Part shown: positions 52,132 through 61,065 of the stretch, in pieces
Numbering within the stretch: the first letter of the stretch is position 1
Layout of the letters: each line of letters starts with the position of its first letter
Assembly (NCBI GenBank): GCA_027488845.1
Contig: JAIYBC010000065.1
Location: forward strand, 1 to 64,000
Direction of reading: 5' to 3'
From: Verrucomicrobiales bacterium
GTDB lineage: Bacteria > Verrucomicrobiota > Verrucomicrobiia > Limisphaerales > UBA9464
DNA: 64,000 nucleotides
The notes under the pieces: model-generated
Database searches by the model: none
What the model was told of the DNA's origin: nothing
Seen by the model: the letters and a program-made list of their open reading frames with translations, nothing else
Translations under genes and position numbers: made by a program

Positions 52132-54792
52132 ATGACTCCCCCCAGTGCCTCCCCGATCCGGGCCTTCCGGTCCGGCCTCCTCCACCTCCTCCCCGCCCTC
52201 GGACTGCTGCTCGCCACGGCACCGGTCCCGGTTGCGGCCCAGTCGGCCAAGAAGCCCGCCCTGGAAATCACCATCGGCGCCAACAACACCCTGGTGATCC
52301 CCCGCTCCGCCTTGGGCAAGGAGCACCTGATGTCGGCCTCGCGGATCCCCCAGACCGTCGCCGCCACCTCCACCGGCCTGTCCGGCCGCGTCGTGCGGTT
52401 CGAGCTGTTCCACGACGGCGTGGATCTCTACGAGGCCACCGACGGCCTCGTGGTGACCAAGGACCTCCCGGCCCGCCGGCTGTTGACCACCTTCCCGATC
52501 GTCGAGCAGGACGGCAACAAGGTGGTCATCGACTTCAACAAGGGCATGCGCCGCCTCTACACCGAGATGTGGATCGGCGGCCGGAACTTCAACTCGTCGG
52601 CCCGCGACGAGAGCCTGGAGATCCCGCAGTCGCGCGTGTTCCTCGCCGAGAAGAACGGGGACCAGCTGACCATCCGCCAGAGCGTCCAGGTCCGCGACCG
52701 CGAGTCCCAGTCGAACCTCGAGCAGCAGTTCGAGGTCCGGTACTTCTTCACCCCGTACTCCGCCGGCACCTACAAGGGCAAGGAGGCCCCCGCGTCCGAC
52801 CTGCGCTACTCGCGGTTCTTCGAGAGCCAGGCCCGGCTGGAGGAGACCACCGGACGTCCGTCGCCGCAGATGGCCCGCTTCGACATCTCGAAGCCGGTCG
52901 TCTTCCACTTCAGCGCGAACACGCCCGCCGAATACGTCGAGGCCGTGAAGGACGGCATCCTCTACTGGAACCGCGCCTTCGGCACCAACGTCGTCCGCGC
53001 CGAGAAGGCCCCCGAGGGCGTCACCGCCCCCGATCCCCGCTACAACATCGTCCAGTGGGTCCCGTGGGACAGCGCCGGCTTCGCCTACGCCGACATCCTG
53101 CTGGACCCGCGCAGCGGCGAGTCGCAGCACGGCCAGGCCTTCATGACCTCGGTGTTCGGCATCAGCGGCAAGTCCCGCGCCCGCACCCTGCTCCGCGCCA
53201 TGCGCGAGATGGCCGGCGACAGGAAGTCCTCCACGATCCCGGGTTCCCAGGGCGAGGCCGCCCAGGGCTTCCCCTGGATGACCGCCAACGGCCTGTGCCA
53301 GATCCAGGCGCCGGAGTTCGCCCTGCAGTACGCCCAGGGCCTCGAGGACCTGCTGTCCAAGGAAGGCCTCACCGACGAGGCCACGCTGCGCACCTCGCAG
53401 GACTACGTCCGCCAGGTGGTCGCCCACGAGGTCGGGCACGTCCTCGGCCTGCGCCACAACTTCGCCGGCAGCGTCGCCGCCACGCTCAACCGCCTGGAGC
53501 TCGACGAGTGGTTCCAGTCCTACGTCACCAACGGCGTGCTCGACTCCTACACCAACCGCTACGCCACCTCCTCCATCATGGAGTACCCGGTGTTCAAGTC
53601 GTCCGTGCAGGCCGGCTGGATCATCCGCACCCAGAAGACCCCGCTGCCCCACGACCGTGCGGCGATCCAGTGGGGCTACCTCGGCGGCACCGAGCCGCGC
53701 GACAAGAAGCTGCTCTTCGGCACCGACGACCAGGTCGGCGTCTGGGGCGACCTCCAGCGCTTCGACTTCGGGGTGGAGCCGGTCATCGGCGCCTACGGCC
53801 AGCTCGCCGAGGACATCCGCCTCCTTCCGAACAGCCTCGTCGAGACCTTCATCGGCGCGAAGGCGCCGCGGGATCCGCGCGACGCCGTCCCGGTGGCCGA
53901 GGTGAACCTCTCGCCCGACCGCGCCGCCGCGCGCCTCGCGGCCTCGTTCGCCGACATGCTCGGCTGGTTCCGCGCCGGCGCCCGCTCGATCCGCATCGAG
54001 AACCAGTTCGACTTCATCGGGGAGCTGAACGAGAAGGACCGCGCCAAGGCCCACTGGAAGGACCTCAACGACCAGTTCGAACGTCTCGGCGGCGTGGACC
54101 GCGCCCTCTTCGCCTTCCTCCCGCTCGACCTGAAGCTCGAGCTGAAGGACGCGCCCAAGGGCGTCAACACCGCCGAGAAGGTCTCCGCCTCCGCCCTGCA
54201 GGCGCGGTTGAAGAAGCTCCTGGAGACGCCCGCCTACACCAACTTCGTCGGCCTCGACGAGAAGAAGTACGCGTTCACGCCCGAGGAGAAGGAGATCATC
54301 CTCAAGCGTGGTGAGAAGTACTTCGCCGAGCTCGAGACCGAGCTGGTGAAGCAGGTGTGCCAACGCCTGGAGAACGCGCCGCGCGACCTCGCCCTCACCG
54401 CGGTCGAGACCCTCGAGGAGGGGGACATCACCGCGAAGCTCGAGCAGCGCATCGGCGACGTCGCCCGGCTGGTGTTGACCGCCAAGGACGAGTCCCGCCG
54501 CATCAAGGGCAAGGTCGACAAGGGCTTCGTCGAGGTCGTGGACTTCCGCTACGACGCGCCGACCCGCCTCGCCGCGGCCAAGATGCTCAACGACAAGACC
54601 GGCTCCTACCGTGGCTGGTCCATCGACGCCAAGGGCGACCTCAACAAGGCGCTCAAGGACGAGGTGGAAGGCGCCCTGAACATCGCCAACTTCAAGGAAT
54701 TCAAGGAGTCCATGCTCTCCCGCACGCTGCGCGAGTGGTACCTGCGCCAGCAGGACGTCCTGCAGCTCCTGCCTCCCAAGCCCGGGAAGTAG
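52132..54792 (+). CDS. Large secreted zinc metalloprotease (metzincin, DUF4953/DUF5117-like)
   Basis: 886 residues from the ATG at 52132, with a signal peptide (GLLHLLPALGLLLATAPVPVAAQ). The zinc motif HEVGHVLGLRH lies at 432-442, giving H432, E433, H436 and H442, and the Met-turn follows in SSIMEYPVF; both mark a metzincin. The N-terminal 200 residues resemble the DUF5117 region of large bacterial proteases (TTFPIVEQDGNKVVIDFNKG), and the protease core resembles DUF4953. The C-terminal 250 residues are mostly helical. Codon use is strikingly biased to C-ending codons, suggesting high expression. It lies after the propeller kinase/regulator pair and ends in a hairpin terminator. Confidence 0.9.
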   Translation: MTPPSASPIRAFRSGLLHLLPALGLLLATAPVPVAAQSAKKPALEITIGANNTLVIPRSALGKEHLMSASRIPQTVAATSTGLSGRVVRFELFHDGVDLYEATDGLVVTKDLPARRLLTTFPIVEQDGNKVVIDFNKGMRRLYTEMWIGGRNFNSSARDESLEIPQSRVFLAEKNGDQLTIRQSVQVRDRESQSNLEQQFEVRYFFTPYSAGTYKGKEAPASDLRYSRFFESQARLEETTGRPSPQMARFDISKPVVFHFSANTPAEYVEAVKDGILYWNRAFGTNVVRAEKAPEGVTAPDPRYNIVQWVPWDSAGFAYADILLDPRSGESQHGQAFMTSVFGISGKSRARTLLRAMREMAGDRKSSTIPGSQGEAAQGFPWMTANGLCQIQAPEFALQYAQGLEDLLSKEGLTDEATLRTSQDYVRQVVAHEVGHVLGLRHNFAGSVAATLNRLELDEWFQSYVTNGVLDSYTNRYATSSIMEYPVFKSSVQAGWIIRTQKTPLPHDRAAIQWGYLGGTEPRDKKLLFGTDDQVGVWGDLQRFDFGVEPVIGAYGQLAEDIRLLPNSLVETFIGAKAPRDPRDAVPVAEVNLSPDRAAARLAASFADMLGWFRAGARSIRIENQFDFIGELNEKDRAKAHWKDLNDQFERLGGVDRALFAFLPLDLKLELKDAPKGVNTAEKVSASALQARLKKLLETPAYTNFVGLDEKKYAFTPEEKEIILKRGEKYFAELETELVKQVCQRLENAPRDLALTAVETLEEGDITAKLEQRIGDVARLVLTAKDESRRIKGKVDKGFVEVVDFRYDAPTRLAAAKMLNDKTGSYRGWSIDAKGDLNKALKDEVEGALNIANFKEFKESMLSRTLREWYLRQQDVLQLLPPKPGK

Positions 54793-54829
54793 GCCTCCCC
54801 GTCCGACGGACCTTCCGTCGTTCGAACAA

Positions 54830-54855
54830 GACCCTCGGCAGCGATGCCGGGGGTC
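54830..54855 (+). terminator. Hairpin terminator after the metalloprotease
   Basis: GACCCTCGGC (54830-54839) pairs with GCCGGGGGTC (54846-54855), one G-T wobble, 6-base loop, then TTCTCATTC. A smaller hairpin CGACGG-N5-CCGTCG lies just before it. Confidence 0.75.
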
Positions 54856-54931
54856 TTCTCATTCCCGGGGAGATCGGCAGGTCCCACCAAGGATCCGAAG
54901 GATCCGCGGATCGGGGAATCCACGGAGGACA

Positions 54932-55016
54932 TTCTCCCGCGGAGACGCGGAGACGCGGATGGCCGTCTCAACCCACGGCGCGGCGTCGCCAACGGGCAAC
55001 TGACAACGAACAACGG
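54932..55016 (+). repeat. Intergenic mosaic of short repeats
   Basis: CGCGGAGA occurs twice in tandem (54938 onward, ending CGCGG at 54958), and TGACAACGAACAACGG at 55001-55016 shares GACAACGAACAA with 9224-9235. The gap 54793-55048 holds no gene apart from the terminator. Confidence 0.45.
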
Positions 55017-55048
55017 ACTCCGCGGCCCAGGTGGCCGCGGCTACCGTT

Positions 55049-55726
55049 TCAATGACACACCAAGCCATTGGCACCGGAGGCCGGACTCAAGTACGGGATG
55101 CCCAAAGCCAGGCCGCGCAGCACGAGCATCGCGCCCGTGACCGCCACGCCGGCCGGGATGAAGCGTTGCAGCCGCAGCCGCCACACGAAGGGCATCCGTC
55201 CGCCGGCCAAGGTGATGGCCAACATCAACGGCAGCGTTCCCAGTCCGAACGCCAGGTTCCAGGCGGCGCCGACGAGCGGCGACCCGGTTGCCGCCGCGGA
55301 AGCCGAGGCCACGTAGACGAGGCCGCAGGGAAGCAGCCCGTTGAGCGATCCCAACAACACCCGCGACCCGAGTGTTCCCCGGCCCAACAGGCGGCCGAAC
55401 GCGGACTTCAGGAATCCGACCGCACGCAGCAGCAGCCCGGTGGGGGAACGGCGGGTGCTGGCCACCAGGCCGGCGAGGATCAGCACCCCGGCGGTGAGGG
55501 AGAGCCAGCGCTGGAATCCGGCGATGGCCAGTCCACGTCCGAAGAGGCCGAAGAGCGCACCGAGGACGGTGTAGGTGCCGATGCGGCCGAGGTTGTAGAG
55601 CAGGCGTCCCGTCGCCGGATGGGAACCGCCGCCGGAGGCGGAGACGGCGACCGCCAACGGCCCGCACATCCCGGCGCAGTGGAGGCTTCCCAGCAGACCG
55701 AGCAGGAATGGGGTGGCGTATTCCAT
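55049..55726 (-). CDS. Sulfite exporter TauE/SafE-family membrane protein of the cbb3 cluster
   Basis: 225 residues from the ATG at 55726, giving six to seven hydrophobic segments. The signature GSLHCAGMCGPLAVAV is that of the SafE-like proteins found with cbb3 oxidase genes, where they are linked to copper supply or cytochrome maturation; sulfite export is not implied. NGLLPCGLVYVASASA is the second conserved segment. It is the last gene of the cluster, 22 bp after ccoH. Further in-frame sequence upstream would overlap ccoH and is not used. Confidence 0.88.
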   Translation of the reverse strand: MEYATPFLLGLLGSLHCAGMCGPLAVAVSASGGGSHPATGRLLYNLGRIGTYTVLGALFGLFGRGLAIAGFQRWLSLTAGVLILAGLVASTRRSPTGLLLRAVGFLKSAFGRLLGRGTLGSRVLLGSLNGLLPCGLVYVASASAAATGSPLVGAAWNLAFGLGTLPLMLAITLAGGRMPFVWRLRLQRFIPAGVAVTGAMLVLRGLALGIPYLSPASGANGLVCH

Positions 55727-55748
55727 GGCTCCGTTCCCCCTGCGGGAA

Positions 55749-56228
55749 TCAGGACTGGGGCGCTCCGACGACGACGTCGCGATCCGTGTAGAACTCGTCC
55801 GCACCGACGGTCCAGCGCACCCGCACCTTCCAGAGCCCGTCGCGCAGGCCGGCGGCGTCCACGCGCTGGACACCATCCAAGCCGGCGGTGAGCGGCATCC
55901 GCTGGTCGAGCCGTGAGTCCGAGGGACGATACAGCTCGATGCTGCCGGTGGCCCCGCGGCCCGCGTGGGCCGAAGGCAGGGCGATCACCAGGGAACGTCC
56001 GCCGGTGGCGTCGGAAATTCCGATCCGTGCGGGCAGGGCCGCGCTCCGGCTCACGCGGTCCATCTGGCTCTGATGACGCAGTTCCTCCTCGTAGTAGTCG
56101 GCGCGGACCAGGTCCTGGCGTTGCCCGATGGCGAAGACCGCCCAGCAGACCATCGCGCTGATGAACACCGCGAAGTAGGCGACGATGGCGTAGGGCCACG
56201 GATTGCGGCGGATTTCCTGGAGGTTCAT
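55749..56228 (-). CDS. ccoH: Cbb3 oxidase assembly protein CcoH (FixH)
   Basis: 159 residues. One membrane segment (about 12-34, YAIVAYFAVFISAMVCWAVF) is followed by the FixH motif DLVRADYYEEELRHQSQMDR and a periplasmic beta-domain. CcoH is needed for stable assembly of the cbb3 complex. It lies between ccoG and the SafE gene in the usual order, 40 bp after ccoG. Confidence 0.92.
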   Translation of the reverse strand: MNLQEIRRNPWPYAIVAYFAVFISAMVCWAVFAIGQRQDLVRADYYEEELRHQSQMDRVSRSAALPARIGISDATGGRSLVIALPSAHAGRGATGSIELYRPSDSRLDQRMPLTAGLDGVQRVDAAGLRDGLWKVRVRWTVGADEFYTDRDVVVGAPQS

Positions 56229-56268
56229 GGAGGTGGGAAAGGTTGGGGAAGTCCCGGTGCAGGCGGGC

Positions 56269-57750
56269 TCAATCGTCGTTGCGGGGACCGACGAACGTCG
56301 TGCCGAGGCCTTCGAGTCTCTTGCCGCCCGAGAAGACGCCGACCTTGATCCGCGTGGCGGATCCGGTGAGCACGGACTTGGGCAGGTAGACCATGACCGA
56401 TGTCTGCACGAAGGACTCCTTCGGTGCGACGAGCGGATTGGCGCCCATCACACGGATCTTGCCCTCCACCCCCTCAAGGACGAACTCCACCGGGATGTCG
56501 TGGTGGGCCTTGTTGATGACCTTCACCGAATAGACGTTGCCGATCGTGCCGTCGGGTCCGGGTTGGTAGAGGGCGCCCTGGGCGCGGAGGAAGGTGGTCT
56601 CCACCGGGGCCCGGGTGAGGACGAGCGTGAGGAACAGGGTCACCAACGCACCGAGCACGACCGCGTACATCAGCATGCGCTTGGTGAACCGCTGGGGCTC
56701 CCCCTTCTCCACGCTGTTCTGGGACGCGAAGCGGATCAGGCCGTGCGGGCGGCCGACGCGGTCCATGATCTGGTCGCAGGCGTCGATGCAGGCCGTGCAG
56801 TTGACGCACTCCATCTGGGTCCCGTCCCGGATGTCGATGCCGGTCGGGCAGACCGCCACACACTGGCGGCAGTTGACGCAGTCGCCGTGGCCCTGGGCGG
56901 CCCGTTCCGAAACCGACTCGCCCTTGCGCCACGGGGCGCGGGACTCGCCACGTTTGCGGTCGTACATCACCAGCATCGTGTTCTCGTCGAGGGCCGCCGA
57001 CTGGAAGCGGCCATAGGGGCAGATGAAGGTGCAGGCCTGCTCGCGGAACCGCGCGAAGATCGCGTAGAACAGCAGCGAGAACAGGATCATGAACGTGAGG
57101 CCGGTGACGTGGTTGCGGGGGTCGTCCAACTGGATCCTCAACAACTGGTCGCTGCCCACGATGTAGGCGAAGAGGGTGTTGCCCACGATGAAGGAGACGC
57201 CGAAGAAGACGGCGTGCTTGAAGAGGCGACGGGCGATCTTGCGCGCCGTCCACGGCGCCTCCGACAGCGCCTTCTGTTCGGCGGAGTCCCCGTCGATGAG
57301 GTACTCCAGCTTCCGGAACACCATCTCCATCATGATGGTCTGGGGACACGCCCATCCGCACCAGAGCCGGCCGAAGGCGGTGGTGAAGACAATGATGCCG
57401 GTGATGAAGACGAGCATCGCCACGGCGAAGAGGATGGAGTCCTGCGGCCAGAACATCTGGCCGAGGATCGAGAACTTACGCTCCACGATGTTGATCATCA
57501 GGAGGGGGTTGCCTTGGATGCGGATCCAGGGGCCGGCGAACATGACCACGATGAGGACGGCGGCGAACCAGGCGCGGCGCGTGTGCCAGGTTCCGGAGGG
57601 CTTCTTCGGATAGAGCCAACGGCGGCGTCCCTGCTGGTCGGCGGTCGCGAGGTGGTCGCGGTAATCCTTCCAGTTGACGGGTTGCGACACGCCACGGGGA
57701 TCCGGGGCCTCCGCGGTGGAGGCCCGGCCTTCTGAGGATTCGTCATTCAT
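56269..57750 (-). CDS. ccoG: Cytochrome c oxidase accessory protein CcoG (FixG/RdxA-like)
   Basis: 493 residues. Membrane segments lie near 50-68, 95-115, 155-175, 200-220 and 345-365. The ferredoxin part carries cysteine clusters in CVNCRQCVAVCPTGIDIRDG and CVNCTACIDACDQIMD for two [4Fe-4S] clusters, and FREQACTFICPYGRFQ and CGWACPQTIMMEMVFRK are further conserved CcoG segments. A periplasmic Ig-like domain ends the protein. CcoG acts as a cupric reductase that supplies Cu(I) to the oxidase. It lies 64 bp after ccoP. Confidence 0.95.
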   Translation of the reverse strand: MNDESSEGRASTAEAPDPRGVSQPVNWKDYRDHLATADQQGRRRWLYPKKPSGTWHTRRAWFAAVLIVVMFAGPWIRIQGNPLLMINIVERKFSILGQMFWPQDSILFAVAMLVFITGIIVFTTAFGRLWCGWACPQTIMMEMVFRKLEYLIDGDSAEQKALSEAPWTARKIARRLFKHAVFFGVSFIVGNTLFAYIVGSDQLLRIQLDDPRNHVTGLTFMILFSLLFYAIFARFREQACTFICPYGRFQSAALDENTMLVMYDRKRGESRAPWRKGESVSERAAQGHGDCVNCRQCVAVCPTGIDIRDGTQMECVNCTACIDACDQIMDRVGRPHGLIRFASQNSVEKGEPQRFTKRMLMYAVVLGALVTLFLTLVLTRAPVETTFLRAQGALYQPGPDGTIGNVYSVKVINKAHHDIPVEFVLEGVEGKIRVMGANPLVAPKESFVQTSVMVYLPKSVLTGSATRIKVGVFSGGKRLEGLGTTFVGPRNDD

Positions 57751-57814
57751 CGGAGGAGGGGCCCCGCCGCCCGCCCGAGGGCGACCCGGCGGGGCCGTTC
57801 ATCTGCGGGAACCG

Positions 57815-58399
57815 CTATTCGAAATCCATCTGGACCGGCGCGGGCGCCTTGTCCTCGGACGGCTTGGGATCGACGGGGTTGGAACCCCGGAGCGTGTAGA
57901 TGTAGCTGGCCACGGCCTGGATCTCGCTGGGCTTCAGGACGCCCCGCCAGGTGAGCATGCCCTTCTCGGGCACGCCGGTGACGATGATCTTCACCGTGTC
58001 CACGTAGTTGGATCCGTGGATCCAGTAGGTGTCGCAGAGGTTGGGTCCGACGAGCCCGCCGCCGTCGGGCCGGTGGCACGGGGCACAGAGGGTCTGGTAG
58101 GTCTGCAGGCCGTTGGTCAGCACCTGCGGGTCGGCGCTCGGCTTGAGCGAGGCGAGCTCCGACTCGAACCGTGCCAATGCCGCGTTCTTGATGGCGTCGC
58201 CGGCCTTGGCCTCGGCGGCGTACTCCTCGGCCTGCAGCGGGCCCATCTTGAGCACGTGGTAGTAGCCCATGTAGGCGAAGGCGATGGCGATGCAGATGTA
58301 GAAGAGCCACACCCACCAACTGGGCAGGTTGTTGTCGAGCTCCTTGATGCCGTCGGCGTCGTGGTCGAGCAGCAGCGGGTCCTTCGGTTCCTCATTCAT
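57815..58399 (-). CDS. ccoP: Cbb3 oxidase subunit III, CcoP (single haem)
   Basis: 194 residues. The CcoP N-terminal segment is clear (DHDADGIKELDNNLPSWWVW, then a membrane helix at about 28-50). Only one CxxCH motif is present (C105-A-P-C108-H109 in TLCAPCHRPDGGG), whereas the usual CcoP of about 300 residues has two cytochrome c domains. The axial Met is probably in PEKGMLTWRG. The gene overlaps ccoQ by 8 bp. It carries electrons from soluble cytochrome c to CcoO. The shortness is not a truncation at a visible lesion. Confidence 0.92.
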   Translation of the reverse strand: MNEEPKDPLLLDHDADGIKELDNNLPSWWVWLFYICIAIAFAYMGYYHVLKMGPLQAEEYAAEAKAGDAIKNAALARFESELASLKPSADPQVLTNGLQTYQTLCAPCHRPDGGGLVGPNLCDTYWIHGSNYVDTVKIIVTGVPEKGMLTWRGVLKPSEIQAVASYIYTLRGSNPVDPKPSEDKAPAPVQMDFE

Positions 58400-58595
58400 G
58401 GTTGGTTCCTCCGTTGGCGGGCTTGATGACGGTGTCCTCGTCGTGCAGGGGCATCTCCCCCATCGTGGCGAGGAAGGCGGCGCGGTGGGCGAAGGCCCAC
58501 AGCATGGCCCCGGTGAACACCGTGAAGAAGAGGCAGATGGAGACGACTCCGTAGAGTCCCACGCCCCCGATGTCGTTGAGCACGTTCTTGATCAT
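58392..58595 (-). CDS. ccoQ: CcoQ-like small cbb3 subunit
   Basis: 67 residues with one membrane segment (about 12-34, GLYGVVSICLFFTVFTGAMLWAF) and a charged tail MPLHDEDTVIKPANGG. Size, position between ccoNO and ccoP, and the overlap with ccoP fit CcoQ (FixQ), which stabilises the complex. Sequence similarity in this family is always low, so the call rests mostly on context. Confidence 0.82.
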   Translation of the reverse strand: MIKNVLNDIGGVGLYGVVSICLFFTVFTGAMLWAFAHRAAFLATMGEMPLHDEDTVIKPANGGTNHE

Positions 58596-58604
58596 GGGAT
58601 GGGT

Positions 58605-60752
58605 TCAGTTGCTGGCGGTTGCGGTGGCGGGCGCGGCGGACTTGATGTCGGTGCCGAGCCGTTGCAGGTAGGCGATGAGGGCGATGATCTCGCGGTCGGG
58701 CTTGGCCTTGACGCCACCCACCCCGAGGTTGGCCACGACCCTTGCGGCCTGGGCCTGGAGGTCGGCGACCGCCGTCGACTCGAATCCCTGCGGATAGGGC
58801 ACTCCGACCTTGCGCAGGGCCGAGATCCGCGGGGCCACCGAGTTGGTGTCGAGGGTCTGGGTGAGCAGCCAGGAATAGCGCGGCATCATGGAACCCGGCG
58901 AGGTCGTGGTCGGCTGGTCCATGTGGTTGTAGTGCCACGCGTCCGGGTACTTGCCGCCGATGCGGTGCAGGTCCGGGCCGGTGCGCTTGGAACCCCAGAG
59001 GAACGGGTGGTCGTTCACGAACTCGCCCGCCTTGGAGTACTCGCCGTACCGCTCGGTCTCCGAACGGAACGGACGGACCATCTGCGAATGGCACCCCACG
59101 CAGCCCTCGCGGATGTAGATGTCGCGGCCCAGGACCTCGAGCGGGGTGTAGGGCTTGACGCTGGCGATCGTCGGGACGTTCTCCTTGATCAGGAACATCG
59201 GGATCAGCTCGACCAGTCCGCCGATCGCGACGGCGACGAGGGCGAGGACGGTCATGGTGAGCGGGCGTGCCTCCAGCCAGCGGTGGCCCCAGGCGAAGCG
59301 GCCCGGGTTGCCGTGGTGCTCCTCCTTGGCGTCGACCGCCACCTGGACCTCGGTCTCGGCCTCGAAGCTGCCGGACTTGGCGGTCTTCCACAGGTTGTAG
59401 GCCATGAGGATGGCGCCGACGATGTAGAGCGTGCCGCCGATCGCACGGAGGCGGAACATCGGGAACAGCTGGAGGACGGTCTCGAGGAAGTTCGGGTACT
59501 GGAGGAAGCCGTCGGCGTTGAACTGCTTCCACATGAGACCCTGGGTGATGCCGCTCCAGTACATCGGGACGACGTAGAACATCATGCCGAGCAGCGAGAC
59601 CCAGAAGTGCCAGTTGGCGAGCTTCACCGAGTACAGCGGGGTGCGGTAGAGGCGCGGGAAGAGGTAGTAGAGCACCGAGAAGGTGAGGAACCCGTTCCAT
59701 CCGAGGGCGCCGGTGTGGACGTGGGCGATGGTCCAGTCGGTGAAGTGGGAGAGCGAGTTGACGCTCTTGATGGAGAGCATCGGGCCCTCGAGGGTGGCCA
59801 TGCCGTAGGCGGTCACGGCGACGACCATGAACTTGAGCATGGGATCCTGGCGGACCTTGTCCCAGGCGCCGCGCAGGGTGAGCAGGCCGTTGAGCATGCC
59901 GCCCCAGGAGGGGGCGATGAGCATGATCGAGAACACCATGCCCAGCGACTGGGCCCAGTCGGGCAGCGAGGAATAGAGCAGGTGGTGCGGGCCGGCCCAG
60001 ATGTAGATGAAGATCAGGCCCCAGAAGTGGATGATCGAAAGCCGGTAGGAGAACACCGGGCGGTTCGCGGCCTTGGGCAGGAAGTAGTACATCAGGCCCA
60101 GGTAGGGCGTGGTGAGGAAGAACGCGACGGCGTTGTGCCCGTACCACCACTGGACCAGGGCGTCCTGCACGCCGGCGTAGATCGAGTAGCTCTTGAAGGC
60201 GCCCGCGGGCATCGCGAGCGAGTTGACGATGTGCAGCAGCGCGACCGTGACGGCGGTGGCGATGTAGAACCAGATCGCGACGTAGATGTGCTTCTCACGG
60301 CGCTTCACGATCGTGCCGAGGAGGTTCACCGTGAAGCAGACCCAGACGACTGCGATGGCGATGTCGATCGGCCATTCCAGCTCCGCGTACTCCTTGCTGC
60401 TGGTGAGGCCCAGCGGGAGGGTGATCGCGGCGGAGACGATGATCGCCTGCCAGCCCCAGAAGTTGATCCAGCTCAGCGCGTCGCTGAACATGCGCGCCTT
60501 GCAGAGGCGCTGGAGGCTGTAATAGATGCCCATGAACACGCCGTTGCCGACGAAGGCGAAGATGACGGCGTTCGTGTGCAGCGGGCGGAGGCGACCGAAG
60601 GTCGTGTACTGCAGGTTCAGGTTCAGGTCCGGGAAGAACAGCTGGCAGGCGATGAGGAGGCCGGCCGCGAAGCCGACGAGTCCCCAGATCACCGTCGCTA
60701 TCGCGAAGGCCCGGACGATCCGGTTGTCGTATTTGAATGTTTCCGTGGTCAT
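58605..60752 (-). CDS. ccoNO: Fused cbb3 oxidase subunits I and II (CcoN-CcoO)
   Basis: 715 residues from the ATG at 60752 (MTTETFKYDNR). Residues 1-about 480 are CcoN, the haem-copper subunit with 12 or so helices; histidine ligands are visible in LRPLHTNAVIFAF, WWYGHNAVAFFL, AGPHHLLYSS and FTDWTIAHVHTGALGWNG. A linker (about 480-505) and one helix lead to CcoO with a monohaem motif EGCVGCHSQM at C551, C554 and H555. Such fusions occur in several phyla outside Proteobacteria. The enzyme reduces oxygen to water with high affinity and pumps protons. The ccoQ gene follows after 9 bp and ccoS precedes it by 37 bp. Confidence 0.95.
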   Translation of the reverse strand: MTTETFKYDNRIVRAFAIATVIWGLVGFAAGLLIACQLFFPDLNLNLQYTTFGRLRPLHTNAVIFAFVGNGVFMGIYYSLQRLCKARMFSDALSWINFWGWQAIIVSAAITLPLGLTSSKEYAELEWPIDIAIAVVWVCFTVNLLGTIVKRREKHIYVAIWFYIATAVTVALLHIVNSLAMPAGAFKSYSIYAGVQDALVQWWYGHNAVAFFLTTPYLGLMYYFLPKAANRPVFSYRLSIIHFWGLIFIYIWAGPHHLLYSSLPDWAQSLGMVFSIMLIAPSWGGMLNGLLTLRGAWDKVRQDPMLKFMVVAVTAYGMATLEGPMLSIKSVNSLSHFTDWTIAHVHTGALGWNGFLTFSVLYYLFPRLYRTPLYSVKLANWHFWVSLLGMMFYVVPMYWSGITQGLMWKQFNADGFLQYPNFLETVLQLFPMFRLRAIGGTLYIVGAILMAYNLWKTAKSGSFEAETEVQVAVDAKEEHHGNPGRFAWGHRWLEARPLTMTVLALVAVAIGGLVELIPMFLIKENVPTIASVKPYTPLEVLGRDIYIREGCVGCHSQMVRPFRSETERYGEYSKAGEFVNDHPFLWGSKRTGPDLHRIGGKYPDAWHYNHMDQPTTTSPGSMMPRYSWLLTQTLDTNSVAPRISALRKVGVPYPQGFESTAVADLQAQAARVVANLGVGGVKAKPDREIIALIAYLQRLGTDIKSAAPATATASN

Positions 60753-60789
60753 GGATGTGCGCTCGTTCGTGGTTTCAAGTCGTTGGTCG

Positions 60790-61065
60790 TCACCGCATCC
60801 GCGTCGCGCCCTTGGCGCCGGTTTCCGCGGCCGCTGCCGCACGGGGTTCATCTTCCCCGTCGCCGGTCGTGCGGCTCCCCGCGCCTTGCCGTTGGGTCCC
60901 CCGGATTTGCGCGCCCACGGCAACCGAGGCGTCGTCGGACAGGATGCGCATCGACGGCGTGCAGGTGTCCTCGAACTGCCCCGACCGCACCGCCCAGAAG
61001 AAGGCGGCGAGGAACGCGGCGGCGAAGAGGACGCTCAGCGGGATGAGGAGGAAGATGACGCTCAT
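60790..61065 (-). CDS. ccoS: Cbb3 oxidase maturation protein CcoS
   Basis: 91 residues from the ATG at 61065, overlapping the ccoI stop (ATGA). One membrane segment (about 3-25, VIFLLIPLSVLFAAAFLAAFFWAV) is followed by the CcoS signature RSGQFEDTCTPSMRIL. The last 40 residues are a low-complexity Gly/Ala/Arg tail, making it longer than the usual 50-70. CcoS is needed for cofactor insertion into the oxidase. Confidence 0.92.
   Translation of the reverse strand: MSVIFLLIPLSVLFAAAFLAAFFWAVRSGQFEDTCTPSMRILSDDASVAVGAQIRGTQRQGAGSRTTGDGEDEPRAAAAAETGAKGATRMR

Noticed and set aside
51982-54363. Open frame of 793 codons on the minus strand
   Set aside because: Antisense to the metzincin; Leu/Val/Gly/Glu-rich composition without motifs, again a shadow.
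58329-61046. Open frame of 905 codons on the plus strand
   Set aside because: Antisense to ccoNO, ccoQ and ccoS, all of which have clear family motifs; the frame has only His/Glu/Val-rich low-complexity sequence.
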